Shown here piece by piece: positions 19,371-30,779 of a DNA stretch of 64,000 nucleotides. Made by a program: the position numbers and the translations under genes. The notes under the pieces are model-generated. The model was not told where the DNA came from and ran no database searches. It was given only the letters and a program-made list of their open reading frames with translations. Origin of the DNA: Eutreptiella sp. 'Long Island Sound 2002' (Eukaryota; Euglenozoa; Euglenophyceae; Eutreptiales; Eutreptiaceae); assembly GCA_964036045.1 (NCBI GenBank), contig OZ038380.1, forward strand, positions 118,554,699 to 118,618,698, given 5' to 3'. Positions within the stretch are counted from its first letter, which is position 1. Every line of letters begins with the position of its first letter.

Positions 19371-21190
19371 GCTGATGCATGGTGTATGTCAGGTCAGGGG
19401 TTTTTGCACCCCAAGGTTTACCCCACAACACCCATCCGTGCACCAAAGCGTTGAGTTTATGGATGGTGTCCGCCCCAAGGGCACCACCCTCTACCCCAAA
19501 ACACCCATCTCTGCACGCAAAGTGTCCGTCAATGGATGTTGTGGACCTCAAGTTGCATGAGTCTAAGCCCCAAAAGACCCATCTCTGCACGAAAATAGTG
19601 AGTCAACTGATTGGTGTGCACCCCAAGGTGAATGAGTATCCACCCCAAAAGACTCATCTATGCACCATCACGGTGAGTTGATGGATGTTGTGCGTTTCAA
19701 GATGTTTGTGATTCTATCCAAAGAGAACCATCCATGCACCACAACTTTGAGTTGACGGATCGTTTGTGCCCACTTGATGCATGATGTGCACCCCAAGTTG
19801 TATGAGGTTCTACCCCAAAACACCCATCCATCCTCCGAACGGCCAGTTGATCGATGGTGTGCACCCCAAGGTGCATCAATTTCTACCCCAAAACACCCAT
19901 CCATCCACCAAACGGGTCAGTTGATGGATGGTGTGCACCCCAAGGTGCATGAGTGTAGGCCCCAAAACACCCATCTATGCGCCGAAACGGGGAGTCGATG
20001 GATGGTCTGCAACGCAAGGTGAATCAGTGCCCACCGCAAAAGACTCGTCTATGCACCATAAGGGTGAGCTAATGGATGGTGTGCAGTTCAAGGTGTAACC
20101 AAATCTACCCCAAAATATCCATCTAAGCACCAAAACAGTTACTTGGTGGGTTGGTCGCGCCCCAAGGTGCATGAGTTTCCACCCAAACAACTCCATGCAC
20201 CAAAACGTGAGTTGATGGATGGTGTGCACCCCAAGGTGCATCAATCTAGGCCACAAAACACCCATCTATGCGCCGAAACGGGAAGTCGATGGATGGTCTA
20301 CAACGCAAGGTTAATCGGTGCCCACCGCAAAAGACTCGTCTATGCACCATAACGGTGAGCTAATGGATGGTGTGCGGTTCAAGGTGTAACCAAATCTACC
20401 CCAAAATATCCATCTAAGCACCAAAACGGTGACTTGATGGGTTGGTCGCGCCCCAAGGTGCATGAGTTTCCACCCAAACAACTCCATGCACCAAAACGTG
20501 AGTTGATGGATGGTGTGCACCCCAAGGTGCATCAGTTTCTACCCCAAAACACCCATCCATCCACCAAACGGGTCAGTTGATGGATGGTGTGCACCCCAAG
20601 GTGCATCAGTCTAGGCCCCAAAACACCCATCTATGCGCCGAAACGGGAAGTCGATGGATGGTCTGCAACGCAAGGGGAATCCACCGCACCAGACTCGTCT
20701 ATGCACCATAAGGGTGAGCTAATGGATGGTGTGCCGTTCAAGGTGTAACCAAACCTACCCCAAAGTATCCATCTAAGCACCAAAACGGTTACTTGATGGG
20801 TTGGTCGCGCCCCAAGGTGCATGAGTTTCCACCCAAACAACTCCATGAACCAAAACGTGAGTTGATGGATGGTATGCACCCCAAGGTGCATCACTCTAGG
20901 CCACAAAACACCCATCTATGCGCCGAAATGGGGAGTCGATGGATGGTTTGCAACGCAAGGTGAATCGGTGCCCACCGCAAAAGACGCGTCTATGCACCAT
21001 AAGGGTGAGCTAATGGATGGTGTGCAGTTCAAGGTGTAACCAAATCTACCCCAAAATATCCATCTGAGCACCAAAACGGTGACTTGATGGGTTGGTCGCG
21101 CCCCAAGGTGCATGAGTTTCCACCCAAACAACTCCTTGCACCAAAACGATGAGCTGAGCACCCCAAGGTGGACCATTTTCTACACCAAGA
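19371..21190. repeat. ~105-120-bp satellite with higher-order repeats
   Basis: Units carry GTTGATGGATGGTGTGCACCCCAAGGTGCATGAG-type blocks alternating with CCCCAAAACACCCATC. A composite unit of several monomers repeats with starts near 19980, 20271, 20636 and 20921 (GCCGAAACGGGAAGTCGATGG and variants). All open frames here are repeat by-products. Confidence 0.85.
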
Positions 21191-22676
21191 CACCCATGTT
21201 TGCACCAAAAGGGTGGCATACACCACAACAAACTCCAAAATATGTAAAACAGACCGCGGACGTGACACTTGTTGGACAAGGTTGGAAAGGAGAGCAAAAT
21301 TGAAAGTAGTAACAAGAACCTCCCACACTTGGAACCCACCAAGTTTGAGAAAGAAAAATCCATTATTTCAGCAAGACAATCTTCTATCCAATCCCCACAT
21401 ATGAGCAAATAGTGGGGTGTGAGTTTTGAGCACATAGATTGCATAGGATATATGGAGCCTTCAATTTGGCTGCTTATGCTAGCAAATGTGCAAATGTGCA
21501 AATGCTAGCAAATTTTCTCCCATTCATTTGCTATACATCCGTGAAGAAAAACCCCTTTCCTCACTTATGTGTTGGTGGGCACAAGAAATATCCATATGTG
21601 AGGTGCAAAGACACATGTCCATGAGTGTGCTCTACGTCATTTCCGCCATTTGCCGGCGATGAATATAAAAACCACCCTTCATGCTATGGCTCCATTGCTT
21701 TACCCGTGCCGGAGGTACCCAAGATGTCTGTGGGGGCTATATGCTTCACCTCCTCCGGTGGCAATAGCGGTTTTTGGGCGGTTCTTGTGTTTTCCCGTCC
21801 TCTTTTTGGAATAAAGGGCTTTTTCTTCCATGCGTGACTCATGGCAAAAAAAAGTTTACTTGCCTTACGACACAAAAAATTGTGTCGAAAAAAAACACGC
21901 CTTACGCCAAAACAAAAGTTACGCGACTTACTCCCCCCAAAAAAGCGAGTTCCGCTTACGCAAAAAAATTTGTTACCACCGAGTGTGTTGTTGTTTGGGT
22001 GACTACGTTGTTAGGCAGTGCCACTTGTTTCCACTCTACCCTTGGCAGGACATTTGGCTCATTTTCGCTGAAATGGAATTAGATAGTACAACCATGTTTG
22101 TCCATGGGACGAACCTAATGTTCATCCGCTCCACAGAGTAACCTGTACCCCGGGGAACCTTTTTTGGTGCAGGTCATGGTATATTCGGAGCACAGTGATG
22201 TGTATCGCCGCATCTCTTATGAGCTGTGAAGGCAAGATAGTGGTGCACGACCATGCCTCTTTTCGTCAGCAAACCACCACCCAAGAGTGCTGCCCAAAGC
22301 ATTCCAATGGAAAGTGGTGAGCATGTTCCGGATTTGAATGTGGTGCAACCGGGAAGCTGGTACCGGGAACCCCCCCCCCAAAAAAAAACGGGCCTCTCGG
22401 GGACCCCCCCCCCCCCGCCCATCAAGGTATAGCGGGCCCAAAACAACTTGAGGGGTTCATGGGGATGAAAACTCAGGGGGGGCTTCCCTCGGTTTAGGGT
22501 AAAACAACATAGGGGCGGTTTTTCGAAAACCCGAGAACCCCTTCTGAGACACCTTCTCGGGACTTCTCAGCTTACCTTCTTGATCAGAAAGAGGTTCTCA
22601 AAATGACTTCTCGAGGGGGGTTCAATCAGAAAGGGGTTCCCAAAATGACTTCTCGGGGGGGTTTTAGATTTGGTGT
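21191..22676. other. No supported gene; short internal repeats
   Basis: Mostly unique sequence. The ACGC/poly-A motif seen at 17.1-17.4 kb recurs at 21,840-21,980. Two copies of a TCAGAAAGGGGTTCCCAAAATGACTTCTCG-type block lie at 22,580-22,660, and long C and A runs at 22,371-22,420. No protein-like frame was accepted. Confidence 0.45.
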
Positions 22677-23681
22677 GTGTGTCCATCGCTTGTCCACTTT
22701 CGTCTCCTTTGCACCTTTGGTCCACTAGTTACCCCCATGCCCGTGTCCCCCGTCATTGGTCGTTGGTTTTGTGAAGCCAATAATCGCTTGGGCACCCGTC
22801 TTATCGCCGCCGCCCCTATTGCAGTGGAGGAGACCATCCTTATCGACGGGCTACCCACGAGGGTCAAGTTGAATCCGGGGACTACGTTGGGTCGTACCGA
22901 GGCGCCGCGGAGTGTTCTTGGAGAGATGGAGCCCGGGCTCGTTAGTGACTTGGTTCATACCACCTTCATGCTCAATCCTACACTTCGGGCCGTTTTGAAC
23001 CACCTCAGTAATGCGGACGTTACGAGCCTTGTTGCAAGGATTTTGCCTCACGTTCCACAGCAGAAGGACAAGGCCAAGGGAAAGGAACCCGGCGGGCGGG
23101 CCCTGGAGGATGTGGTTCATTGGATTGGAGAGGATGCGGACAATTGTGTGGTTTTTGCAAGCACGAAGTCGAGCCCCTCGGAGATGACACGTCGTGCCTT
23201 GGGAAGTGCCCCGATTGGTCACAAGGAGTGTGTATTGCCGGCCTCCAAGATGGACACCTTTCCGGTTCGGAGTTTGGCAACCAATTTCCGGACTTGCCTT
23301 TGCGGATCCGGTGCAGGGCATTACCACCCCATCCCATATGGCCGGGAAGATTCCGGCACTACCGAGGCAATGTCCGTTGCCATGGGTTGGGGTTGGAGAC
23401 CCACCCACGGTTGGTGTATGCGCTCCGAGTTCACCTTCAACGAAGACCCAAGCAAATTTGATGGGACGGCACAATTTTTGTCGAAAGGAGTGGTGCCCAT
23501 GGAAATGCTTGATAAGGTTGTGGAAGCCCTTGAAACTCGACCATGCGACACTTGGGATCCCGTATTCAATGACTTTCCCGGGGTTCAGCGCGGTCCGGAC
23601 TCGGGCAATAGAAGGATGCTTGCCCTACGACTTCCTCATGTTCACGTAGAAGGGTCGGGTGTTGGATGCCATGAATGTTAG
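22677..23681 (+). CDS. Unassigned 334-codon reading frame
   Basis: The longest frame outside the mobile elements of this part. The first half looks protein-like (EMEPGLVSDLVHTTFMLNP, then LNHLSNADVTSLVARILPHV and a KDKAKGKEPGG linker). The second half is less certain: between about 23,230 and 23,460 another frame is equally protein-like, and after 23,681 a third frame continues plausibly (HKLHYRLVQQHMDWGPQGVP) to about 23,826. I suspect a gene with frameshifts or unrecognised introns, or a decayed mobile-element gene. The upstream ATG is not certain; an ATG at 22738 is also possible. No catalytic motif or family recognised. Confidence 0.4.
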   Translation: MCPSLVHFRLLCTFGPLVTPMPVSPVIGRWFCEANNRLGTRLIAAAPIAVEETILIDGLPTRVKLNPGTTLGRTEAPRSVLGEMEPGLVSDLVHTTFMLNPTLRAVLNHLSNADVTSLVARILPHVPQQKDKAKGKEPGGRALEDVVHWIGEDADNCVVFASTKSSPSEMTRRALGSAPIGHKECVLPASKMDTFPVRSLATNFRTCLCGSGAGHYHPIPYGREDSGTTEAMSVAMGWGWRPTHGWCMRSEFTFNEDPSKFDGTAQFLSKGVVPMEMLDKVVEALETRPCDTWDPVFNDFPGVQRGPDSGNRRMLALRLPHVHVEGSGVGCHEC

Positions 23682-24206
23682 ACCCTGATGTCATTCACAA
23701 ACTTCATTATCGGCTTGTTCAACAACACATGGATTGGGGACCACAAGGCGTACCAAGCGTCCGCAACACGTGCAACTCCACCCCTCTTGCACGCCACATC
23801 TTGGCTGTCCTGCGGGTTTCTCACAAGTTTCCACAGCTATAGAACACCTCTCCCCGCTTTTTCACCAATTTCCTCCACACCATTCCCTCAAATTTTTCCA
23901 GTTTCCCACACCTCCCCCTACTTCCCTTTTCCCCTCATTTTCCCCCATTTCCCCCACATTTCCAGGTCCTAGGTATATTCTGGGTATGTTGCTGGGTACA
24001 TTGCTGGCCACTTGGTCTAGGTATTTCTAAGGCCTGCTGAATGGAAAATATCAGCCTTTGGGATAATTTTGCAGTTGAATAGATGTGCCACACTTTGCAC
24101 ATTCAGCCGGGGCTGTAGTCTCTCCTTTGTAGAGAGAGATGGATGGTGTCAACAGATCAATGCGCACTTGGAGACCATTTTTGTGGACAAATACTCTAAA
24201 TGGTAA
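23682..24206. other. Pyrimidine-rich stretch; no firm gene
   Basis: A possible continuation of the upstream frame ends near 23,826. A strongly C/T-rich stretch follows at about 23,840-23,970, then unique sequence. Confidence 0.4.
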
Positions 24207-24736
24207 TTGAGTCTTGGGTTTTCCCTCTTATTGCAGGATTTGGTGTTTTTGGGCTGCAGCGCGCCGTGTGGCACACCTGAAGCACACAAAAGTACCCCCA
24301 CGAAAAAACGGCAAAGTCCTGAAGTACAACGATGGAGCCTTGCCATTGGCGCTGTAAATGGGATCGAGGAAGAGAACAGAGTTGGAGAATTTACTTGGCT
24401 AGAGCTTTTGTGTGCCAACAGGAATTGTTTGTTCATCAGTGCTGACAGGAAGTTTGAGAGGTTCAAGTGCAAGGGGGTTTTCCTAACAGGAAAGCCCGCA
24501 GGCACCTTCATGTGGTCGGTAGATTCTGATTTCTGGGGGTAACGCATACCTCATACGTCAATCAGGTACCGCCAGTGGCGGATCTCGAAACGGCTGAAGG
24601 GAGTGAGCCTGTGCTTGTGGAGGAAGGGACTGCTGTTGAGCAAGGCTCTAAGCATTCCACCCAGGCCACTTGTACACATGCAAAGCATTGGAAGAGACTG
24701 CGAGCAAAGCGGGTGTGTGAATTGTGTCTTCCATGA
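24207..24736 (+). pseudogene. Unassigned frame pair, possible gene fragment
   Basis: A frame from 24207 to 24542 (with EVQRWSLAIGAVNGIEEE and GEFTWLELLCANRNCLFIS) is followed, one frame over, by an acidic then basic stretch (VADLETAEGSEPVLVEEG, then HAKHWKRLRAKRVCELCLP) ending in TGA at 24734-24736. Only 20-30 nt separate them, too few for a typical intron, so a frameshift is likelier. It lies within the 24-26.5 kb copy of the interspersed family also seen at 16 kb. Function unknown. Confidence 0.35.
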
Positions 24737-26539
24737 GCCCTCTGCAACCCTCCAGGGCTGTCATTGATGGAAATCTGCTGGTTTAGTTTAGCAGTTTGGC
24801 AGTCGAGGTCCAGGCAACAGATTTGTGATCAACAGACTGCAGGTGTTGGTTGATGGAGGATGGTTCATGTTTCACCAATGGCATTACTGGTTTGCTGGCA
24901 TTTTGTTTAGTCATGCATGGAGTAGTCCAGCAGCTTGCTGCCTTTTTGTTTTGGGACCGCCAGACTAAGTGTGGGGTTCACACGAATAAGTATCAGGCTG
25001 TGACGGTCTGCGACCATTGCCATCGTGATGGGCTGCAGCCATTTCCAACGACCTCAATGTTTTACATCACGGGTACAAAAATATAATTCAACTATTTGGC
25101 ATTACCTCCATGCATGTTTCACTGGTTCTTTGGTGTGCAATGTGTGGTAATGAAACTGCTGCCAGGCGGGCTGGCACTGCAAGTAGGGCCATCAGTGACA
25201 ATCTCCTGTAGAAGGGTTTGGAATGGTAGGCGCAGTGTGCCGCCCGCTTGGGCAAAACGGATGATAAACACGGTCAGAAGCCACCTCTTTCTGAGTCTTA
25301 ACAACCACCAGTTCTTTCAATGTTGGTGTAGTTTTCAATGTGCTGTACCCCATCCCACAATTTGGGCACAAGTATTTAATGAATATTTACTTACCCTCCG
25401 CTTCGAAACCAGTCATCTTGCCACATCTGTTCTAGGGCCATGTTGATGTTGGGGAATGAATGATTTTTTTCGGCATTGCCGCTCATGAAACTACACTCGG
25501 GGTGTTTAGGGCTTGCGTGTTCCTGTTTCTGTCCCCCAACCCCTTGGGGATGCTCTCCTGGCAAATCCATGAAATGGGGCCTGGGGGGTGGGGGGTGGCA
25601 CAGCGCTTGTTTGGACTGTCGCTTGATTGGAAGTTGCATGGCCGAGGGCTTGGAGCAAAGGAGCTGTTGCTGTGGCCGGGTCGGTGTCAATGAGGAGGTG
25701 CTGCAGTTGAGGAGGTGTCGTATTGCAGGCCTGTGATGCGTAACGCTCTGTTTGACTGTGCAGCTATCGTGTGGTATAGTCCGACGAGGGTCCCCAAGCC
25801 TAATGTGGGCCTCTGCACTTTTGGAGGGATTGGGTTTTTGGCCTTTTGCAAATAATACCACCACAAGCAGTAGCTGTGATGAACAAGGTTCAATTTTTTG
25901 AGGGGCGTTTTGAGTACACAGCCGAGCTTGCTCTTCCTGGTTGTATGGGTGAATGGCTGAAGTGACATGACCGAGGAGCTGCCATAGTGGCCACGGAAAT
26001 TGGTTGCACCTTCGAGGGGCGGCAAAGCATGGAAGGGGTTGTGGATCGTGGTGATGTTGAGGATGTTTGGAAGTGTATTGGGTACAAAGAGGAAGACAAT
26101 CCAGGGCGACCCTGAGGGTGGTGATGGATGACGCTTGAGAGATAGAGAGAGAGAGAGAGTGTGTGTGTGTGTGTTTATGTCTTGGGAGCTGTGGAAGTTG
26201 GTTTTTTGTTGGCAGCATTGCCACATAGGCAAAACTAGACGAAAGAACGAATCGAGATGAGGATTAGTATGGTGGTTGTCTAGTGTTGCTACACAAGAGG
26301 GAAAGGGCCAAGCAAGAGTTGATTGATATTTTTGCAAAGGATCCAAAGGATCTAGATGTTATTGCTCCTAGCATTTTTTGAGGGGCTTCGGAGAGGCCTA
26401 CCTTTTGAACCTGTATTTGTTACCATTAATCACCTGGAAGAGAGATTGTTAGATCAAGTGTGGGCACGGGCGCCACATACTCCCCTTTTTGGGAGTTATC
26501 TGCGTCGCATTCCCCCAAGCATGATAGGGTCTGTAGTAA
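24737..26539. other. Second copy of the 16-kb interspersed family; no firm gene
   Basis: Shared blocks with 15,956-16,550 lie near 24,770 and 26,430. A GA/GT microsatellite occupies 26136-26175. Minus-strand frames at 25.4-26.2 kb are glutamine/proline-rich low-complexity sequence and I do not call them genes. Confidence 0.4.
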
Positions 26540-26720
26540 AACCCAGTTAAAAAAAAGTTTTTTAAAATTTTTTTACTAGATAATAATTTACTAGGTTCAC
26601 TAGTTTTTTACTAGGTATTGGGAACCTAGTTAAAAAAAAAGCTTTTCTACTAGGTTTCACAACCTAGTGAAAATTTTTTTACTAGGTTTCAGAACCTCCA
26701 AAAACAAAAGAATTAGGCTT
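26540..26720. repeat. ACTAGGTTT short repeats, A/T-rich
   Basis: Repeated ACTAGGTTT and its complement among T and A runs. The same motif lies just downstream of element B at 32,133-32,300. Confidence 0.6.
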
Positions 26721-26739
26721 TAGAACTTTCGGGCCATTT

Positions 26740-27150
26740 GTTGGCCACTTCTGATCTTGTCCCCCGCTCTAAGGGGCTTTTTTCCACCGGCCCGGTGAGG
26801 CAGGGTGGTCTTGTAGGACCGATTTTTTTTTGTTCAGGGCCGCCATTAAGGACCCCCACTATGGGATTTTTTCCCGGAGCCCGGCACGGGCCACTTTTGT
26901 TTCCCTCCCCTTATGTAGTGGAGCCCCCAGAACACAGGGGTGACATAGCACTTCCACCCTCTTTTGGGCCCCCGAGAAGGGAGGGGTGAGGCAGCCACTT
27001 TTGATTTTGTTCCCCAATGTTGGGGATCCCCGACAATGCAGGGGTGATGTAGCAATTCCACCCTCTTTTGGGCCCTCGAGTGGCAGCCACTTCTGATTTT
27101 CCTCCCCTTTGTTGGGGATCCCCGAGAATGCACTTTTGCCTCCCACTTTC
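26740..27150. repeat. ~100-bp minisatellite, second site
   Basis: Same TTCTGATTTTGTCCCC and CCGAGAAGGGAGGGGTGAGGC blocks as at 17.4-18.0 kb, about three units with spacing of 80-110 bp where intact. Confidence 0.75.
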
Positions 27151-27167
27151 TTTCCTTTTTTTTTACC

Positions 27168-27325
27168 CCCATGCTTTGTAGCGTGGCCCCTCGAGTTGGG
27201 GTTAGGGACTCACAATCCACGCTTTGTTGCATGGCGCCTTGAGTTGGGTTTGGGGACTCACAATCCACGCTTTGTTGCGTGGCCCCTCGAGTTGGGATTA
27301 GGGACTCACAATTCACGGCTGGGAA
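27168..27325. repeat. 48-bp minisatellite (CCCCTCGAGTTGGGG), site 1
   Basis: Three units of 48 bp. Because 48 is a multiple of three, the frame repeats a 16-residue phrase (FVAWPLELGLGTHNPR). The same unit occurs at 41.29-41.60 kb. Confidence 0.85.
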
Positions 27326-27627
27326 TTTTGCTTGAACTAGTAGAGGGCGAAAAAACTGGTTTTCACCCCATGTGTCTATACTCAAAATACTCAGTTTTTC
27401 CAGAAGAAACCAATAATGGATGAAAACCAAATTAGACCAAACATCAATACCACCCTTGTGCATAGGTATGTCAAAGATGGCTCATACCCTAGCGGGCAAA
27501 ACAATGCTTTTGCAAGTGGAAGGTCATGGTTTCAAACACCATTGGGGGTAATGTGCAAAGCCTTAGGTTGGGTCATGGACATCATGGGAAAATTTTTATT
27601 TTTGTGTTTTTTTGTTTTCTTTTTGTG

Positions 27628-27860
27628 CTTTGATTTTGTCCCTTTTGTTGGCGATAATCGAGAATGCAGGGGTGACATAGCATTTCCTCCCACCCGTGGG
27701 CCCCCAAAAGGCAGGGGTTAGGCAGCCAATTCTGATTTTGTCCCCCTTTGTTTGGGGATTCCCGAGAATGCGGGGGTGACGTAGCATTTCCGCCCTTTGT
27801 GGGGCCTCCAGAAGGCAGGGGTTCGGCAGCCAATTCTGATTTTGTCCTCTTTGCAAACCC
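27628..27860. repeat. ~100-bp minisatellite, third site
   Basis: CTGATTTTGTCC blocks at about 27628, 27729 and 27832 with intervening CCCGAGAATGCGGGGGTGAC. A run of 13-14 C follows at 27857-27870. Confidence 0.75.
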
Positions 27861-27879
27861 CCCCCCCCCCTCCTCCAAA

Positions 27880-27975
27880 GGTTTTCGAAACATACATGAA
27901 CTCCTTCTTCACAACATGCATGGTTTGGCCTGGGTGGGGCGCCACTGGCAACAGTGGCCGGGAATGGACCAAGTA
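27880..27975 (+). repeat. Interspersed block at the element B insertion site
   Basis: TTTTCGAAACATACATGAAC...GTGGCCGGGAATGGA is repeated, diverged, at 34,110-34,200. Element B is inserted at the end of this copy. Confidence 0.6.
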
Positions 27976-28000
27976 CTTAGGCGTCACAAGTTGCCCACCC
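27971..28000 (+). repeat. Element B left end: 5-bp duplication and inverted repeat
   Basis: AAGTA (27971-27975) followed by a 25-bp end beginning CTTAGGCGTCACAAG (27976-28000). The end is matched perfectly by the reverse complement of 32103-32127. Confidence 0.96.
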
Positions 28001-28180
28001 TCTAGGACCCCGTATACGCGCGATTTGACAATATTCTACATTTCTACTTTGAGTATGTTATTTGACGTATGTGACCAAAGTTGTTGGCAGAGCTGTGTGA
28101 CACCCGTTGAAATACGTGTTGATGTGTTAGCCTTGTGTATACCCGTCTTCTAGTGTGTTGTATTTGACTTTTTTCTGAAG

Positions 28181-28481
28181 CTGGCCGAAATTTCGGCCAG
28201 GTTTTGGGTAACATTGCAAACAACTATGTGTATATGCAGTTTTTGACCCTTCTGGCCGAAATTTCGGCCAGCTTTTTGGTTTCCTGGTGAATAGGCATGA
28301 TTATTTTAATTTTTCTTAGGGCTGGCCGAAATTTCGGCCAGCTTTTTGGTCTGTTCACTATTCAAGCACTTATATTCTGGTTTTTGGGTGGGCTGGCCGA
28401 AATTTCGGCCAGCTTTTCCTATTGTTGAACATGTAAGCAATTATTTCCCCTTTGAACACACCTGGCCGAAATTTCGGCCAG
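28181..28481. promoter_or_regulatory. Element B 5' palindrome cluster, five sites at ~70 bp
   Basis: Five perfect copies of CTGGCCGAAATTTCGGCCAG at 28181-28200, 28252-28271, 28322-28341, 28393-28412 and 28462-28481. Spacings are 71, 70, 71 and 69 bp while the sequence between them is not repeated. The cluster ends 71 bp before the transposase ATG at 28553. This looks like a phased operator or transposase-binding array. Confidence 0.93.
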
Positions 28482-28552
28482 CTTGCAATTGTCGTTGTTC
28501 ATGAGTATTACACCATACACTCCTACATAACTATTTTCTTGTCTCAGCATTA

Positions 28553-30764
28553 ATGTCTTCTGCTATTACTGTCAATGTTGTACATGCTGCAGTTACTGGT
28601 GCTTTTGCTACTACAGCCACAGGGCTGTTGCGAAATGCATTACGTGGTGGGACTCTGCAAAAGCTTTTGCAATTGTGCCTCTTCTTGCGGAAGAATCGCA
28701 GGAGCCGGCACTCCCTGACACAGCTGAAGGCCGCCGCCACTGAGAAGAAGCCCCCACGATGGTACTTGACATTTTTGTCACAGTTCCATGCCCTATACTG
28801 CCTGCTGCGCCGTATGGCCCTCCCATACTCTAACTGTGGGTCTGGTTACAACTGGGGTATTATGTCCTGCCGCCAACGCCGTAAGGTAGGAGTCCTTGGT
28901 CAGTGTAACACTAAGCAGGAGTCCATTCACCATCGTGCTGGACTAGCAGCACACAACTTGTGGAACACCATGCAACGTAGGCAAGTTTGTATATGGTTTG
29001 ATAACCTGAGGCGTTACAGGTCGGGAGCTGATCCCCATTCACCCGACTTAACCCTAAATTGTACAGCTGTTGCTGTTTTGCACACTACTGCCCTACCTGC
29101 ATACCGGGGTCTGCCGGAGCTGGCCGAAATTGAGGCCAGGGTACCAAAGGTTGCTGATGACATCTTTCGCTCACATAGAGCATTGTTTGATAGTATTGAT
29201 GTTGCCAACCAAGGTATTCAGAGAGTTTGGGTTCGTGCTCCTTTGGATATTGCCAGAAAAAATGTTCGTTCCCTCAACTGGAGACCCTTTTTCTTGTCTG
29301 AGCTCCGCTCCGGCACACACAAAGAGCTTTTGCAACTTGTGGTTGATTTGTCATGTGTGGAACACCGCACCAGACACTGTGTTCCGCTGCTTGTGGACAT
29401 GAAAATACACTTTGCCCTACTTAAGCTGTGTTATGGTGCTGCTTATGTTCCCTGGAATGTACCACAATTACTGTTGGGTTTTCCTTTGGTGTACGGAGTA
29501 TGGCATAGCTATAAGTATTGCGTTGAATTGATCTACAGGGCGTTCCTGCCGTTCATTAAGTTTTTGGAGCAGGGGAACAGCCTTCAGGTTGGGTCTATCC
29601 TCCCTCGCAAGGTCAAGGTCATCCATATGGAGAAGACGTTGCTTGGACTCATGCTAGCCACATCGTCCAATAGAGGCAGACTAGATGAGCGCGTCACTTC
29701 CCTGCTCAACAGCCAGCGGGACCTGACACCCATTCAGCGCAAGGGTTTGCGTATGTTATTAGCCCTTAAGGCTTTGCTGTACACATACTGTCCAGCTGCT
29801 TTTAGCATTGGGACTTTGGTTCGTGAGTGCAACTGGGAGGGACGGGGGGCAGGTTCCGGTATTGTAGCTAAGCAGGCACTTGAGATGTCCCTACTGCTCA
29901 TGCTGAACATCCTAAAGCCCGAGGAACAGTTAACCACGGAGTATGTGAAAACCACCGCTGTTGCTCTTTTGTTTTGGAGTCAGTGGCATTCCGCCTCCCT
30001 AGGGTGTATCCACTCTGAGGAGCTGGGTGAGGCACTTCTGAGTCGGTTCTCAGCCCACTGTCGCCGCAACACTGCCTGTACTAGTGTCCAACAGTCGTCT
30101 GATTTATTTCTGACACTTCCCCCTGTCCAACCGGGAGAGAAAGTTTTGCGTGGTGTGCTGACTGAGAGATCCGTGGCAATGTTCTCTGCCAATCTTAAAC
30201 AATTCATCTTGACAGCCCATACACAGAGCCTGCCCATTTGTGTTCCCGTTCCGGACTATAAAGTTGAGGTGAGAAGACTGGATGCAGTTGAGGATTTGAC
30301 GTTTCCCGGTACCATGTCTAGGACACGAATCACCACAGACCGTTTAAAAGTGGTTCTGTTGCATGCAATGCAAAATCTGGTTGCGCGTACCAGGGTTCCT
30401 GAGGGTGTTGAGGATTTTTTACAGACAAATGCACCTGCCCGCACTGCTGCCGAGCAAGGGGTGTTGCGTACTGCACATGCTTCTATTCGCACTGCCAACC
30501 GTGCACCGCCTGCTGCTGCTGCTGCTGCTCCTGGTGGAATTGCCTTGCCCCCAAAGCCACCCCCGAAGCCCCGAGCCAGAGGCCCCCCAGTACCCCCCCC
30601 CGGGCCCCCCCCGCCCAGTACCCGCCCCCGCCCTTGATGATTCCATTGCTGTCGACTCTTGTGATAGTGACCAGGATATTGATTGTGATGCAGACAGCGT
30701 TGCCTCCTTTGAAGCCCTAGATGAGGCGGAACACATCGGTGTGGATACCCAGGATTGGGACTGA
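28553..30764 (+). CDS. Element B transposase-like protein
   Basis: The frame is open from ATG 28553 to 30637. An acidic tail (DDSIAVDSCDSDQDIDCD) continues one frame over to a TGA at 30764, with the shift falling in C runs at 30593-30612, as in element A. Together this gives about 737 residues. Candidate catalytic residues are Asp150 in IWFDN, Asp282 in LLVDMKIH and Glu489 in HSEELGEALLSR; their spacing matches element A almost exactly. Shared blocks also include LNCTA, VYGVWHSYKYCV and EYVKTTAVALLFWSQW. It should recognise and cut the element ends. Both members end in a poly-proline then acidic tail. A diverged element palindrome sits in frame at 29120-29139. The superfamily is unknown to me. 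Confidence 0.85.
29120..29139. promoter_or_regulatory. Element B palindrome inside the transposase frame (two mismatches)
   Basis: CTGGCCGAAATTGAGGCCAG, read as LAEIEAR. The left arm and 18 of 20 bases match the flank palindrome. The position in the protein differs from that of the internal site of element A. Confidence 0.7.
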
Positions 30765-30779
30765 TTTCTGTTTGCAGCT

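Noticed and set aside
22853-22900. 2A-like motif in VKLNPGTT
   Set aside because: Lacks the D-V-E and final Pro of the consensus and is not in a LINE context.
25391-26224. 277-codon minus-strand frame
   Set aside because: Low-complexity Gln/Pro/His-rich translation that includes a GA/GT microsatellite; no motif and no homologue in the window.
27109-27423. Frame with a 16-residue repeat (FVAWPLELGLGTHNPR)
   Set aside because: Produced by the 48-bp minisatellite, whose length is a multiple of three; the same frame appears at 41.4-41.6 kb.
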